The notes under the pieces were generated by a model that was not told the origin of the DNA, ran no database searches, and worked only from the letters and a program-made list of their open reading frames with translations. From Methanosarcina horonobensis HB-1 = JCM 15518 (lineage in GTDB: Archaea > Halobacteriota > Methanosarcinia > Methanosarcinales > Methanosarcinaceae), in assembly GCF_000970285.1 (NCBI RefSeq), contig NZ_CP009516.1:496001-560000 (forward strand): a stretch of DNA of 64,000 bases, read 5' to 3'. Both the position numbers and the translations under genes were made by a program. Below, piece after piece: positions 1-7,811 of the stretch (positions are counted from its first letter, which is position 1; each line of letters begins with the position of its first letter).

Positions 1-1
1 G

Positions 2-625
2 GGCTCCCTCGTAAACCCGGAAGTCCTTTATTACACAAGAGGAGAGACAGTTGACAGCTACGGGCTTACCCTTGATGAAACCACTAAAATAATTGCCGAC
101 GCCGTGGATGCAGGAAAGTTCGTGGTACGACTTCACAGTGGAGACCCATCTCTTTACGGGTCTGTTGTGGAGCAGATGGAAGAGCTGAGAAAGTATGACA
201 TCGAAGTCGAAAGGGTTGCCGGCGTTTCCTCGGTTTTTGCAAGTGCAGCTGCTCTTGGGACCCAGCTTACTCTTAACGGTGTTTCCGATACCCTCATCAT
301 TACTCGCCCTGCAGGAAAAACCCTGGAAAAAGACCTTATCCCCGAGCTTTCTGCCTATAACACCACCATGGCAATCTTCCTTGGCACCCAGAAGATCAGG
401 GAAATCATGGAAAAAGTCCGGTGCCCGAAGGATACGCCTGTTGCGGTTATTTTCCATGCGTCCTGGGAAGATGAAGAAGTCATTACAGGGACTGTGGAAG
501 ATATTGCAGATAAGGTCAAAGATGCAGGAATTATACGCTCGGCAATGATTATCATCGGCGGGGTTGTCGACCCTAAAAACTACAGGAGGTCCTACCTATA
601 CGGAGTGGCCCAGGAACCGCTGTAA
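2..625 (+). CDS. cbiF: Cobalt-precorrin-4 C11-methyltransferase, 3' part
   Basis: This SAM-dependent methyltransferase of corrin-ring synthesis methylates C11 of cobalt-precorrin-4 in the cytoplasm. The frame is open from the window edge, so the N-terminus lies outside. The visible part begins GSLVNPEVL and carries the tetrapyrrole-methylase motif [12 protein letters not shown], then [15 protein letters not shown], and ends [13 protein letters not shown]; these are typical CbiF/CobM sequences. It is followed at once by cbiG, cbiH and cbiC on the same strand with overlaps, so it is part of a cobalamin operon. An internal GTG at 104 is not a plausible start because conserved sequence precedes it. 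Confidence 0.93.
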   Translation, partial: GSLVNPEVLYYTRGETVDSYGLTLDETTKIIADAVDAGKFVVRLHSGDPSLYGSVVEQMEELRKYDIEVERVAGVSSVFASAAALGTQLTLNGVSDTLIITRPAGKTLEKDLIPELSAYNTTMAIFLGTQKIREIMEKVRCPKDTPVAVIFHASWEDEEVITGTVEDIADKVKDAGIIRSAMIIIGGVVDPKNYRRSYLYGVAQEPL

Positions 626-1161
626 TTACCTTTGAAAGGAACAGGGAAGTTGCATCAAAGATAGCAGAGCATCTTGAAGCTGACCTTCTTCTCTATGAAA
701 AAGGCATTTTTAGGAAAGCCTTTCAAAAATACGGGGCAATAGTTGCAGTCTTTGCTACGGGTATTGTGGTAAGGGATATCGCCCCTCTTCTCGATAATAA
801 ATGGTCGGACCCGGCAGTAGTCGTTGTGGACTCAAACCTTAATTTCGCAATTCCTCTTCTCGGAGGACATCACGGGGCAAATGAGATTTCCCGAAAGATT
901 GCAGAATTGGGGGCAGTTCCCGTGCTCACCACAGCTACTGAGGTTCACGGTAAACCCTCTGTTGAGGGGATTGCTGACAGGTTTGGCTGTGAGGTCTTCA
1001 ATAAGGAATCCACAATTGCTGTAAACTGTGCACTCCTCGACCAGCAGATAGAGGTTCTTGAGGTTAAGGGCCCCAGGATTGTTATTGTGGATGAAGATGT
1101 TTCCGTCCTCGTGAGAAAAAAACAGGCTGAAGCAAAGGACGAAAGTGCCGGAAACAGCTAA
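622..1161 (+). CDS. cbiG: CbiG, N-terminal and central domains (cobalt-precorrin-5A hydrolase)
   Basis: CbiG opens the delta-lactone of cobalt-precorrin-5A and releases acetaldehyde. Homology starts at [18 protein letters not shown], near base 622, and runs through the signature [13 protein letters not shown] and [19 protein letters not shown]. The C-terminal CbiG domain is absent here and lies in the next gene, so the protein is split. No ATG, GTG or TTG lies in frame between the upstream stop at 574 and an internal GTG at 766, which sits inside the conserved core. Translation probably starts at a rare codon such as ATA 598 or ATT 625, coupled to the cbiF stop at 623-625. The exact start is therefore uncertain, but the function is clear. 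Confidence 0.8.
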   Translation, partial: VITFERNREVASKIAEHLEADLLLYEKGIFRKAFQKYGAIVAVFATGIVVRDIAPLLDNKWSDPAVVVVDSNLNFAIPLLGGHHGANEISRKIAELGAVPVLTTATEVHGKPSVEGIADRFGCEVFNKESTIAVNCALLDQQIEVLEVKGPRIVIVDEDVSVLVRKKQAEAKDESAGNS

Positions 1162-1254
1162 TAATGAAACATCTGATAATAAATACTGATTATTAACACT
1201 AACAGTCGATTAATACCGAAACTGCATAAAATAGCAGTGGATAAATGATTACTG

Positions 1255-1608
1255 ATGATTCTCGGAATCGGAACCCGCAGGGGCATTACAAAAGAAGAAG
1301 TTCTTGAAGCCGTAAATCAGGCGCTTGATGAATGCGGCCTGAATCTTCAGGAGATTACGGCTTTTGCTTCTGCGAAACTTAAAGAAAACGAGCGAGGTCT
1401 GCTGGAAGCAGGTGAACTGCTCGGCATTCCGGTAAACTTTTTGCCGGATGAAGTGCTGAACAGCTACAACCCTCCTTCGTCCTCCCAGGCTTCTCGCTTC
1501 GGATTAAAAGGGGTTGCAGAGCCTGCTGCGCTGGCCCTTTCGGAAAAACACGAATTGATTTGCAGGAAGAAAGTCTATGGCAGAGTCACAATCGCAATCG
1601 CAAGATAA
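1255..1608 (+). CDS. cbiG: CbiG C-terminal domain protein
   Basis: This 117-residue protein matches the CbiG C-terminal domain: it opens ILGIGTRRGITKEEVLEAV, has AFASAKLKENERGLLEA, and has the loop SYNPPSSSQASRFGLKGVAEPAA cut short here to its start (about residues 73-95). In many organisms this domain is fused to the CbiG core; here a 93-bp gap with stops separates them, so two polypeptides presumably form the hydrolase. The ATG at 1255 gives a good N-terminus. Its 3' end overlaps cbiH by 32 bp, which supports coupled translation. Confidence 0.88.
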   Translation: MILGIGTRRGITKEEVLEAVNQALDECGLNLQEITAFASAKLKENERGLLEAGELLGIPVNFLPDEVLNSYNPPSSSQASRFGLKGVAEPAALALSEKHELICRKKVYGRVTIAIAR

Positions 1609-2374
1609 GGCATCCGGAAAACTCTACGTTGTAGGGATAGGACCGGGCTCCGTGGAACAGTTAACACTCAAAGCCCGGGATGTAATCCTCAATGCCGATT
1701 ATGTTCTCGGGAACAGTACTTACCTGGACCAGATGGAAAGTCTTCTCGGCACCCAGGAGGTAATCCGGAGTTTTATGGGAAAAGAGGTTGAAAGAGCCCG
1801 GAAAGCTGTGGAACTTGCAAAAACCGCAAATGTGGTCATGATCAGTGGTGGAGATACCAATGTCTACGGTATGGCAGGCATCGTGCTTGAGGTTGCTGAA
1901 CACGAGAACCTTGATGTGGACATCGAAATCCTGCCAGGGGTCACAGCAGTCCTCGCCGGAGCAAGCATTCTTGGTGCACCCGTGGTTACGGACTTTGCAG
2001 TGATCAGTTTAAGTGACCTCTTAACTCCCTGGGAAGTCATCGAAAAGAGGCTTAATATGGCTGCAGATGCTGATTTTGTGATCGGGCTCTACAACCCAAA
2101 AAGCCGCAAGAGAAAGTCTAACTTTGCAAGGGCAATCGAAATCATCCGCAAGTACAAGGCTGATTTCGTACCTGTGGGGCTTGTTAAGAATGCCATGAGA
2201 GGCGAGGATGAGGACCAGATCGTGACAACCCTTGGAGAAGTCATGAATTATGAGGACTGGGTGGACATGAGCACAGCCATTCTCATAGGCAACGGGGAAT
2301 CCAGGATCTGGAAGTCTCCGAAAAAGGATATTATCATAACACCTAGGGGGTATCATAAGAAATATGACTACTGA
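1577..2374 (+). CDS. cbiH: Precorrin-3B / cobalt-factor III C17-methyltransferase
   Basis: CbiH methylates C17 and drives ring contraction in anaerobic cobalamin synthesis. The 265 residues form one tetrapyrrole-methylase fold: VVGIGPGSVEQLTLKA near residues 18-33, the SAM loop MISGGDTNVYGMAG near 87-100, and ILPGVTAVLAGASILGAPVV near 118-137. The family usually has GGDPG in the SAM loop; here it is GGDTN. Start ATG 1577 lies inside the end of the previous gene, and the 3' end overlaps cbiC by 11 bp. This tight packing indicates one operon. Confidence 0.93.
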   Translation: MAESQSQSQDKASGKLYVVGIGPGSVEQLTLKARDVILNADYVLGNSTYLDQMESLLGTQEVIRSFMGKEVERARKAVELAKTANVVMISGGDTNVYGMAGIVLEVAEHENLDVDIEILPGVTAVLAGASILGAPVVTDFAVISLSDLLTPWEVIEKRLNMAADADFVIGLYNPKSRKRKSNFARAIEIIRKYKADFVPVGLVKNAMRGEDEDQIVTTLGEVMNYEDWVDMSTAILIGNGESRIWKSPKKDIIITPRGYHKKYDY

Positions 2375-3095
2375 AAAAAAAGCGAATGAAAACGCAGGAA
2401 ACCTCGAAAATCTCGAAGAATTTACCGAGCTTACAGTGGAAGTAGACCCTGAACTTGTAAATATCTGCAATGACTCCGGGGCAAGGACTGACGAGGCAAA
2501 AGCCATCTACATGAAAAGCCGGACAATGATCCGGGAAATTGTCGGGAACTCCACGCCCGAAGACCGCTTCCGCCAGCGCTGTGTAATTGCAACCGGCGAC
2601 CTTTCGGTTGCTGATATCATGCGTTTTACGAACGACCCCATACCTGCGGGTGTAGAAGCAATTAAAAAAGGCGCTCCTATCTTTGTGGATATTAACATGG
2701 TAAAAGCCGGGATCACAAAAGCCGGGCACAAGTCCGAAATCATCTGTGTGCTTGATGAAGACCCTGATGCCAGAATCGCCAATAAATACGGGATAACCAG
2801 GACATCAGCAGGCTTCCTGGCGGCAAGGGAAAAACTCGATGGCAGCATTATAGCAATCGGAAATGCACCTTCTGCTCTCATCATGGTCTGCAAGCTTATT
2901 GAAAAAGGTGTAAGGCCTGCCCTTATAATCGGGCTTCCTGTAGGTTTTGTAAATGCAGCCGAGTCAAGGGAAATGGTCAGGAACCTGAAAATCCCCATCC
3001 CTTCAATCAGCTGTGTAGGGACCAGGGGAGGAACTCCGATGGCCGTTGCCTGCGTAAACGAGCTCGTAGCAATCGCAAGAGAAAGTGAAGAATAA
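2364..3095 (+). CDS. cbiC: Cobalt-precorrin-8 methylmutase
   Basis: CbiC moves the C11 methyl group to C12, giving cobyrinate. The 243-residue protein has a roughly 30-residue acidic N-terminal extension, then the methylmutase core: GAPIFVDINMVKAGI (about 114-128), GNAPSALIMVCKLIEKG (about 166-182) and GLPVGFVNAAESRE (about 190-203). The position that aligns with the catalytic histidine of CobH/CbiC (usual context VHATGD) reads RCVIATGD, with isoleucine at about residue 75. That may mean a variant active site. It is the last gene of the operon; a T-rich stretch follows the stop at 3093-3095. Confidence 0.92.
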   Translation: MTTEKKANENAGNLENLEEFTELTVEVDPELVNICNDSGARTDEAKAIYMKSRTMIREIVGNSTPEDRFRQRCVIATGDLSVADIMRFTNDPIPAGVEAIKKGAPIFVDINMVKAGITKAGHKSEIICVLDEDPDARIANKYGITRTSAGFLAAREKLDGSIIAIGNAPSALIMVCKLIEKGVRPALIIGLPVGFVNAAESREMVRNLKIPIPSISCVGTRGGTPMAVACVNELVAIARESEE

Positions 3096-3099
3096 TATT

Positions 3100-3130
3100 C
3101 GCTTTCTTTTTTTGGCTTTTTTCTTTTATC
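3100..3130 (+). terminator. T-rich terminator after cbiC
   Basis: Within 10 bp of the cbiC stop come several T runs (CTTTCTTTTTTTGGC and TTTTTTCTTTT). This is the usual archaeal intrinsic termination signal. No strong hairpin is seen. Confidence 0.5.
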
Positions 3131-3294
3131 TTATCTCACTTTTGTTTTCTCACACCTTTTTAGTTACTGCTGCAGGATATTATTTTTCTTTTGAATTAAT
3201 TTATATTTGTTGTCCCCCTTTTAGTATAAAGCTCAAGAACAAATAACAAGAAACAACGTACATATTTTTTTACTTTCTTCTTGGGGTGAACTAA

Positions 3295-3723
3295 TTGGGT
3301 AATAATTTCAATAAACAGGTTATTTCAGGTATCATTATTTTGATAGCTGTTTTTATTTTTTTATGCCTTTGTTTCCTTTATTTTAGAGGATCAGCAGCGC
3401 CGCTTTTCGTAATACACAATCACGATGTTAAGAACCATGAAGTAGTAATCGAGGTACTTGATCAGAATAACAACTCAATCATAAACGAAAGATACATTCT
3501 GGAGCCTGAAAGCGACCCGTCACGACCTCGTCCTCTAAGTCTACGGTTTCATCGGGAAAAAAGAGAGTATACATTTAAAGTAACTATGGATAACCAGATT
3601 ACAAATGCGGTTAAACTGGAGATTCCGAATAGTCATGCTTTAGTCGATATATGGTTGTACAGCAAGGAATATGAGTCCAGTGAAGCTGTTCCTATTTCCA
3701 TGGAAATCGCAGAAATGGTATGA
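3295..3723 (+). CDS. Membrane-anchored protein of unknown function
   Basis: I do not recognise the family. The 142-residue protein has one N-terminal membrane segment (ISGIIILIAVFIFLCLCFLYF, shown to its last residues, about 10-30), then a soluble domain rich in beta-strand-like sequence (VIHNHDVKNHEVVIEVLDQ). That resembles an extracytoplasmic immunoglobulin-like domain, though this is inference. The start is TTG 3295, chosen because GGGGTGA lies at 3283-3289 with good spacing and no other start fits. It stands alone between the cobalamin operon and the convergent ccdA gene. Confidence 0.7.
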   Translation: MGNNFNKQVISGIIILIAVFIFLCLCFLYFRGSAAPLFVIHNHDVKNHEVVIEVLDQNNNSIINERYILEPESDPSRPRPLSLRFHREKREYTFKVTMDNQITNAVKLEIPNSHALVDIWLYSKEYESSEAVPISMEIAEMV

Positions 3724-3791
3724 GAAGAATCATGTCAATTTACTTTTTTTTTGCCAAAATTGCATTTAAACATGCAGTACTTCTGAGAAAT

Positions 3792-4442
3792 TTAAAATAG
3801 CCACCAGAAGTGGTTCTGGTAGACCATCCAGAGTCCTACAAGGATGAGCACTATTCCGGCTCCTTTCTTGAGTACTGCATCATACCTTGATATAAGTTTT
3901 ATTTTCGAAGTTGAAAGGTGGGCTGAGTATGCTAGCAGGAGCATGGGTACCGCAAATCCTGCAGAATAGATAAGAAGAGTTAGTGCGCCTTTACTAATGC
4001 TTCCTTCCAGAGCTACCATTGTCAGGATTGAGGCAAGGACCGATCCAACGCAGGGGATCCAGAGGACTCCGAGGGAAAGCCCTAACAGAAGACCTGAAAC
4101 CGGGCCTTTGTCATTCATTCCTGCAAGCATGGGGAATCTTGAAAAGGCATTAAACAGGCCTATTTCAAAGAGCATTGCAAGGCCCATTGCAATGATAAGA
4201 ATCTCTGCCACGATCTTCAGGTAACCTGTATATGCCTGAAAAGCTGCTCCGAAAGCGGAGGTCACAATTCCCATAAGGGTAAAAGATATGGATACCCCAA
4301 GCACTATGGCAAGAGGCCTTAACCTTCCTTTTCCTGTCGAACTTGCCAGAACTGCAGGAAGAAGGGGGAGGATGCACGGGGACAGGACACTGAGAATTCC
4401 TGCACCGAATGCAACCGCAGGGGAAATAGCTTCATTAAACAT
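3792..4442 (-). CDS. CcdA-like thiol-disulfide transmembrane protein
   Basis: This is a CcdA/DsbD-type transporter that carries reducing equivalents across the membrane. The 216 residues form about six membrane helices. The two expected proline-flanked cysteines are present: SPCILPLLPAVL near residue 22 and WIPCVGSVL near residue 130. It lies downstream of, and on the same strand as, a thioredoxin-like lipoprotein with a CGPC site, its likely partner outside the membrane. The gap between them is 148 bp, so they may be co-transcribed or have separate promoters. Confidence 0.88.
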   Translation of the reverse strand: MFNEAISPAVAFGAGILSVLSPCILPLLPAVLASSTGKGRLRPLAIVLGVSISFTLMGIVTSAFGAAFQAYTGYLKIVAEILIIAMGLAMLFEIGLFNAFSRFPMLAGMNDKGPVSGLLLGLSLGVLWIPCVGSVLASILTMVALEGSISKGALTLLIYSAGFAVPMLLLAYSAHLSTSKIKLISRYDAVLKKGAGIVLILVGLWMVYQNHFWWLF

Positions 4443-4590
4443 GGTTCTGCTTCGACGTTTTGTAATTCAGTTTTCTTACGACGCTGTTTTTTGTCTGAAA
4501 GTTTGATTTTGAATCCAGGATCTACCGAAAATCTGAGTTTTTCAGCTGATAGGGAGAGCTTGAAGTTCGGCTTTCCGATAAGACCACTTC

Positions 4591-5121
4591 TTATTCTGCA
4601 TTTACGTTTTCATGGTAAAGAATAGCTCTGTCAAGAAGTTCTTCGTACACCTGCTTTTCTCTAAGTCCCATAATTCTTGCCTGGAACCTGTCTGTGGTAA
4701 CACTTCCGTCTTCCCGCATGTAAACATATTCTCCGTTTTCAATGCCCACAATCACAAATGAGTCAGGGATATAGTTTATTCCGAAGTATACTGCGATTTG
4801 AGGACTCTGATCTATATCTCCAGACATGACCGTAGCTTTTCCTGTGTATTCTGCTGCCAGATCGCTCAGGATAGGTTTCATCTGTCGACATGGACCACAT
4901 CTTTCGGACCCGATTTTCACAAAGACCGGCCCTTCCTGAACGGACGCGTTAATCTGTGCCAGATCGGTCATGTTTTCAACAACACTTATTTCCTGAGTTT
5001 CCTCCTGAGCATCTCTGAAATCTGGGGAAATCTCGTTTATGCCATTTTCCGAGTCTTCAGTACAGCCTGCCGTAAAGAGTACAGCCGCGAGCAGGATCAG
5101 TAATATAACTAACTTTTTCAT
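4591..5121 (-). CDS. Thioredoxin-like lipoprotein
   Basis: This secreted, lipid-anchored thioredoxin-fold protein has 176 residues. It has a signal sequence with lipobox LFTAGC (Cys about 20), a linker of about 35 acidic residues, then a thioredoxin core with active site SERCGPCRQMKP (CGPC about 75-78) and the cis-Pro strand GINYIPDSFVIV. It probably exchanges thiols with the CcdA-like protein encoded just downstream. CGPC is the redox motif of classical thioredoxins, which suggests a reducing role, but the substrate is unknown. Confidence 0.87.
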   Translation of the reverse strand: MKKLVILLILLAAVLFTAGCTEDSENGINEISPDFRDAQEETQEISVVENMTDLAQINASVQEGPVFVKIGSERCGPCRQMKPILSDLAAEYTGKATVMSGDIDQSPQIAVYFGINYIPDSFVIVGIENGEYVYMREDGSVTTDRFQARIMGLREKQVYEELLDRAILYHENVNAE

Positions 5122-5468
5122 GTTCTCAACGTTGATTTTTCATTTTGTAGTTCTTTTAGGCTTTTTGTACCAGTATTAGCTTTTTCTTATCTTTTAGCTC
5201 TTTTCTATCTCAAATAATTTTGTTCTATTGACTCTGAAAGCCCTAATTCTGCAATTGAATTATTTATGATACACAAATAATTAACTGTAAATAATGTAAC
5301 AGGTATCTACTTCCCAATTTAAGGTATTTAATACAGTAAAAATCAATAACTATATTAGACTCCTTAAGCCTTAGATTCCTTAAGCCTTAGACTCCTTAAG
5401 CCGGAATGGAAAAAGTACGTAGAGAAATGATGGAGTCAAAAAAGAAAAAAAGAGAATAAAGATGAGCT
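5122..5468. other. Intergenic region, 347 bp, with tandem repeat
   Basis: AT-rich DNA between the stop of mrp and the start of the lipoprotein gene, both on the minus strand. It should hold the lipoprotein promoter; the only notable structure is the 3 x 16-bp tandem repeat at 5355-5402. No RNA gene seen. Confidence 0.6.
5355..5402. repeat. Three tandem 16-bp repeats
   Basis: Three exact-length units, TTAGACTCCTTAAGCC, TTAGATTCCTTAAGCC and TTAGACTCCTTAAGCC, lie head to tail. Each contains the palindrome CTTAAG. The middle unit differs by one base. Confidence 0.92.
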
Positions 5469-6311
5469 TTACTCTTTTTCAAGGGTTTTTTCTACGGCGC
5501 TTACTACGTTTTCGAAATTCTTCTGCCATTCCGTGCTATGTTTAAGATAGTCCTGAACCACCGTGCCCTTATCTTCCATTTCTGCAATTTTGGGCTCTAT
5601 AGGGAGTCTGGCAAGAATTGGGACATTGAAGTCTTTTGAGGCTTTTTCAACGCCTCCGCTTCCGAATACATCTATAGGCTTGTCACAGTGGGGACAGATA
5701 AGCCCGTGCATATTGTCCACAAGCCCTATTATAGGCACGTTTAGCTTTTCCGAAAATGTGATTGATTTCCGGACACTGACAAGGGCTACATCCTGAGGGG
5801 TTGTAACAAGTACGGAGCCGTCGCAGTTAGGAATAAGCTGCGCTACGCTCAGGGGCTCGTCTCCAGTTCCCGGGGGCAGGTCGATAATCAAAAAGTCAAG
5901 CGCTCCCCAGAATACTTCTTCCAGGAACTGCTTGATTGCTCCCATTTTGGCAGGGCCTCTCCAGATTATGGGTGAGTCTTTATTTTCTAGCAGAAAACCA
6001 ATAGACATTACTGAGAGATTAGGAAGCACCTGAATCGGGAGAATTCCTTCTTCGTTTACTTCGGGTCTTGCGGACTCCAGTCCGAAAATCGTGGGGATGG
6101 TCGGGCCGTGGATATCACAGTCCAGAAGACCTACCCTGTGCCCGCGGAGAGCAAGCCCGACAGCGAGGTTTGCAGCAATTGTGCTTTTCCCTACCCCGCC
6201 CTTACCGCTCATTACCATGATCTTGCGTTTTATACGCCTGAGGTTGACTACGATTTTCGGTTCCTCGGGCTTTTTCGATAAGCTTTCCAGTGGTTGAACC
6301 TTATCTGTCAT
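5469..6311 (-). CDS. Mrp/NBP35-type P-loop ATPase (Fe-S cluster carrier)
   Basis: ApbC/Mrp family ATPase that binds and delivers [4Fe-4S] clusters to apoproteins. In the 280 residues the deviant Walker A MSGKGGVGKST is near 34-44, LLDCDIHGPTIPTIFG near 63-78, IIDLPPGTGDEPLS near 141-154, and the cluster-bridging pair CPHC near 205-208. These are full-length family features. The DUF134 regulator-like gene lies upstream on the same strand (60-bp gap), and the NifX/MinD cluster diverges on the other side. This points to a shared role in metal-cluster handling. Confidence 0.9.
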   Translation of the reverse strand: MTDKVQPLESLSKKPEEPKIVVNLRRIKRKIMVMSGKGGVGKSTIAANLAVGLALRGHRVGLLDCDIHGPTIPTIFGLESARPEVNEEGILPIQVLPNLSVMSIGFLLENKDSPIIWRGPAKMGAIKQFLEEVFWGALDFLIIDLPPGTGDEPLSVAQLIPNCDGSVLVTTPQDVALVSVRKSITFSEKLNVPIIGLVDNMHGLICPHCDKPIDVFGSGGVEKASKDFNVPILARLPIEPKIAEMEDKGTVVQDYLKHSTEWQKNFENVVSAVEKTLEKE

Positions 6312-6371
6312 TTTTATCGCCTGTCCAAAATTTCCGCAATTTTATGTTTTTCCCCTTTTCATAAGTCTCTT

Positions 6372-6710
6372 TCACGCGTCAGCATCTTCATTAATGTCAG
6401 CACCCTCAGCCCTGATATAGTTACCGCCTTTAATTTCTATTGCCTTTCCTGTGCTCAGGGCAAGAGCTACTTTCATTCTGGCAGCTTTCAGATCTTCCCA
6501 GAAAGCCCTTCTGGATACTCCTACCCTGGCGGCTGCGTCTTCTTGCCTCAGATCTTCGACATCTACAAGCCTGAGAGCCTCAAGCTCCTCTACCGTGAGG
6601 GACACCACTTCAAGCTCTGACAGTGGAACCCCTCTGGGCTTGAAATATGTGACATCAGGAGTTTGTTCAACGCGCCTCGGGCATTTAGGTCTTCCTCTGC
6701 ATTTTTTCAT
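6372..6710 (-). CDS. DUF134 family DNA-binding protein
   Basis: This 112-residue protein of the DUF134 (UPF0251) family starts with the basic motif [10 protein letters not shown]. It has a sigma-70 region-4-like helix-turn-helix around residues 45-75 ([20 protein letters not shown], then [13 protein letters not shown]). It is probably a transcription factor, but I know of no defined target. It precedes mrp, and its start faces the divergent NifX/MinD operon across 208 bp, so it may control both. A 10-bp palindrome sits in that gap. Confidence 0.82.
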   Translation of the reverse strand: MKKCRGRPKCPRRVEQTPDVTYFKPRGVPLSELEVVSLTVEELEALRLVDVEDLRQEDAAARVGVSRRAFWEDLKAARMKVALALSTGKAIEIKGGNYIRAEGADINEDADA

Positions 6711-6784
6711 AGGTTACTTATGCACATTGTAGAATAAATATATAACAATTTCTCTTTTCAAATGGAAAATTATAAATATTTACG

Positions 6785-6794
6785 CACATATGTG
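6785..6794. promoter_or_regulatory. Palindrome in a divergent promoter region
   Basis: CACATATGTG is a perfect 10-bp palindrome next to the TATA-like stretch ATAAATATTTA at 6771-6781. A related half site, TTATGCACAT, occurs close to the DUF134 start. It is a candidate operator between DUF134/mrp and the NifX-like gene; this is inference only. Confidence 0.35.
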
Positions 6795-6918
6795 TGAAAT
6801 TATACTTTGCATATCTCTGACTTCTCCACGCTGTGCGGGACTGAGTGCATTCACCCACTCTAAAGTTTACAGATGAATGCTCAATTGAGAGTCAGTAGAT
6901 TACATAGGAGCATAAAAT

Positions 6919-7290
6919 ATGAAAATCTGCATAAGTGCCTGTGGAAAGGACCCTGATTCTGAAGTAGACCCTCAATTCGGGAGATGCAATTATTTCGTAA
7001 TTATTGATCCGGATGCAGGTTCAGTAACATCAATCAAAAATCCAGGCTCAGAAGCTTCCAGTGGTGCGGGAATCAGGGCAGCAGAGGCAGTTGCGGGTGC
7101 AGGGATAGATACGCTCTTAACTGGAAGTGTGGGACCGAATTCCTTCTCTGTACTCTTTGAAGCAGGGATTGAAATCTACTCTGGAATCAGAAACACAGTC
7201 TCCTTTGCCCTTCGAGAGTATCAATCCGGAAAACTTCCCATTCTTAAGAGCCCGAACGTTTCCAATTATAACGGTATGAATAAGGTTTGA
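6919..7290 (+). CDS. NifX/NifB-type dinitrogenase cofactor-like protein 1
   Basis: A 123-residue single-domain protein of the dinitrogenase Fe-Mo cofactor family (NifX, C-terminal NifB, archaeal IssA-like). Typical segments are CISACGKDPDSEVDPQFGRC near the N-terminus, then YFVIIDPDAG and a GAGIRAAEAVAGAGIDTLLTG region cut here to its start. Such proteins bind metal clusters, but outside nitrogen fixation their partner is unknown. No nif structural genes are in the window. It leads a cluster with a second NifX-like protein and two MinD-like ATPases. Confidence 0.85.
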   Translation: MKICISACGKDPDSEVDPQFGRCNYFVIIDPDAGSVTSIKNPGSEASSGAGIRAAEAVAGAGIDTLLTGSVGPNSFSVLFEAGIEIYSGIRNTVSFALREYQSGKLPILKSPNVSNYNGMNKV

Positions 7291-7404
7291 ATTAAAGGTT
7301 CAAACTGAAAATTAAATCTTTCAAATATACAAAATTTTTTAGTAGTATTTCATTTTTTAGTAGTATTTCATGCGAAGTAACTGTAAAAATAAAAGGTGAT
7401 CTGT

Positions 7405-7770
7405 ATGAAAGTATGTGTACCCACAAGAGATAACAACGGCATGGAAGGGGCTGTAGAACAACACTTCGGAAAAGCTCCTACTTATACTATTCTGGATACT
7501 GATAGTGGAGAAGTTTCCGTGATCCCTAATACCAGCGATCACATGGGTGGAACAGACCTGCCACCTGAGTTACTTTACAAGAATGGTGTGGAAATTATGC
7601 TTTGTTCAGGACTGGGGTATAGAGCTGTCAAGATTTTCGAATCCTATGGAATCGATGTTTTCGTAGGAGCAAGAGGTACGGTTCAGGACACGATAGAAGC
7701 CTGGAAAGCAGGTCAGCTCAATAATGCCAGTGCCGAGAATACCTGTGCGGAACACGACCACCATCACTGA
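7405..7770 (+). CDS. NifX/NifB-type dinitrogenase cofactor-like protein 2
   Basis: A second protein of the same family, 121 residues. The family motif EQHFGKAPTYTILDTDSG lies near residues 20-37, with CSGLGYRAVKIFESYGIDV in the middle. The C-terminus CAEHDHHH is metal-ligand rich, as in many Fe-S associated NifX-like proteins. ATG 7405 is chosen because the sequence AAAGGTGAT at 7392-7400 is an anti-16S match just before it; the GTG at 7396 lies inside that site. The MinD gene begins 41 bp downstream. Confidence 0.87.
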   Translation: MKVCVPTRDNNGMEGAVEQHFGKAPTYTILDTDSGEVSVIPNTSDHMGGTDLPPELLYKNGVEIMLCSGLGYRAVKIFESYGIDVFVGARGTVQDTIEAWKAGQLNNASAENTCAEHDHHH

Positions 7771-7811
7771 GATAGCTTCTTAATTTGTGTGCATAGCAGA
7801 AGGCACAGTTC

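Noticed and set aside
5355-5402. CRISPR array
   Set aside because: Units are directly adjacent with no spacers; the same holds for the arrays at 9718, 38981 and 54107. No cas genes are in the window.
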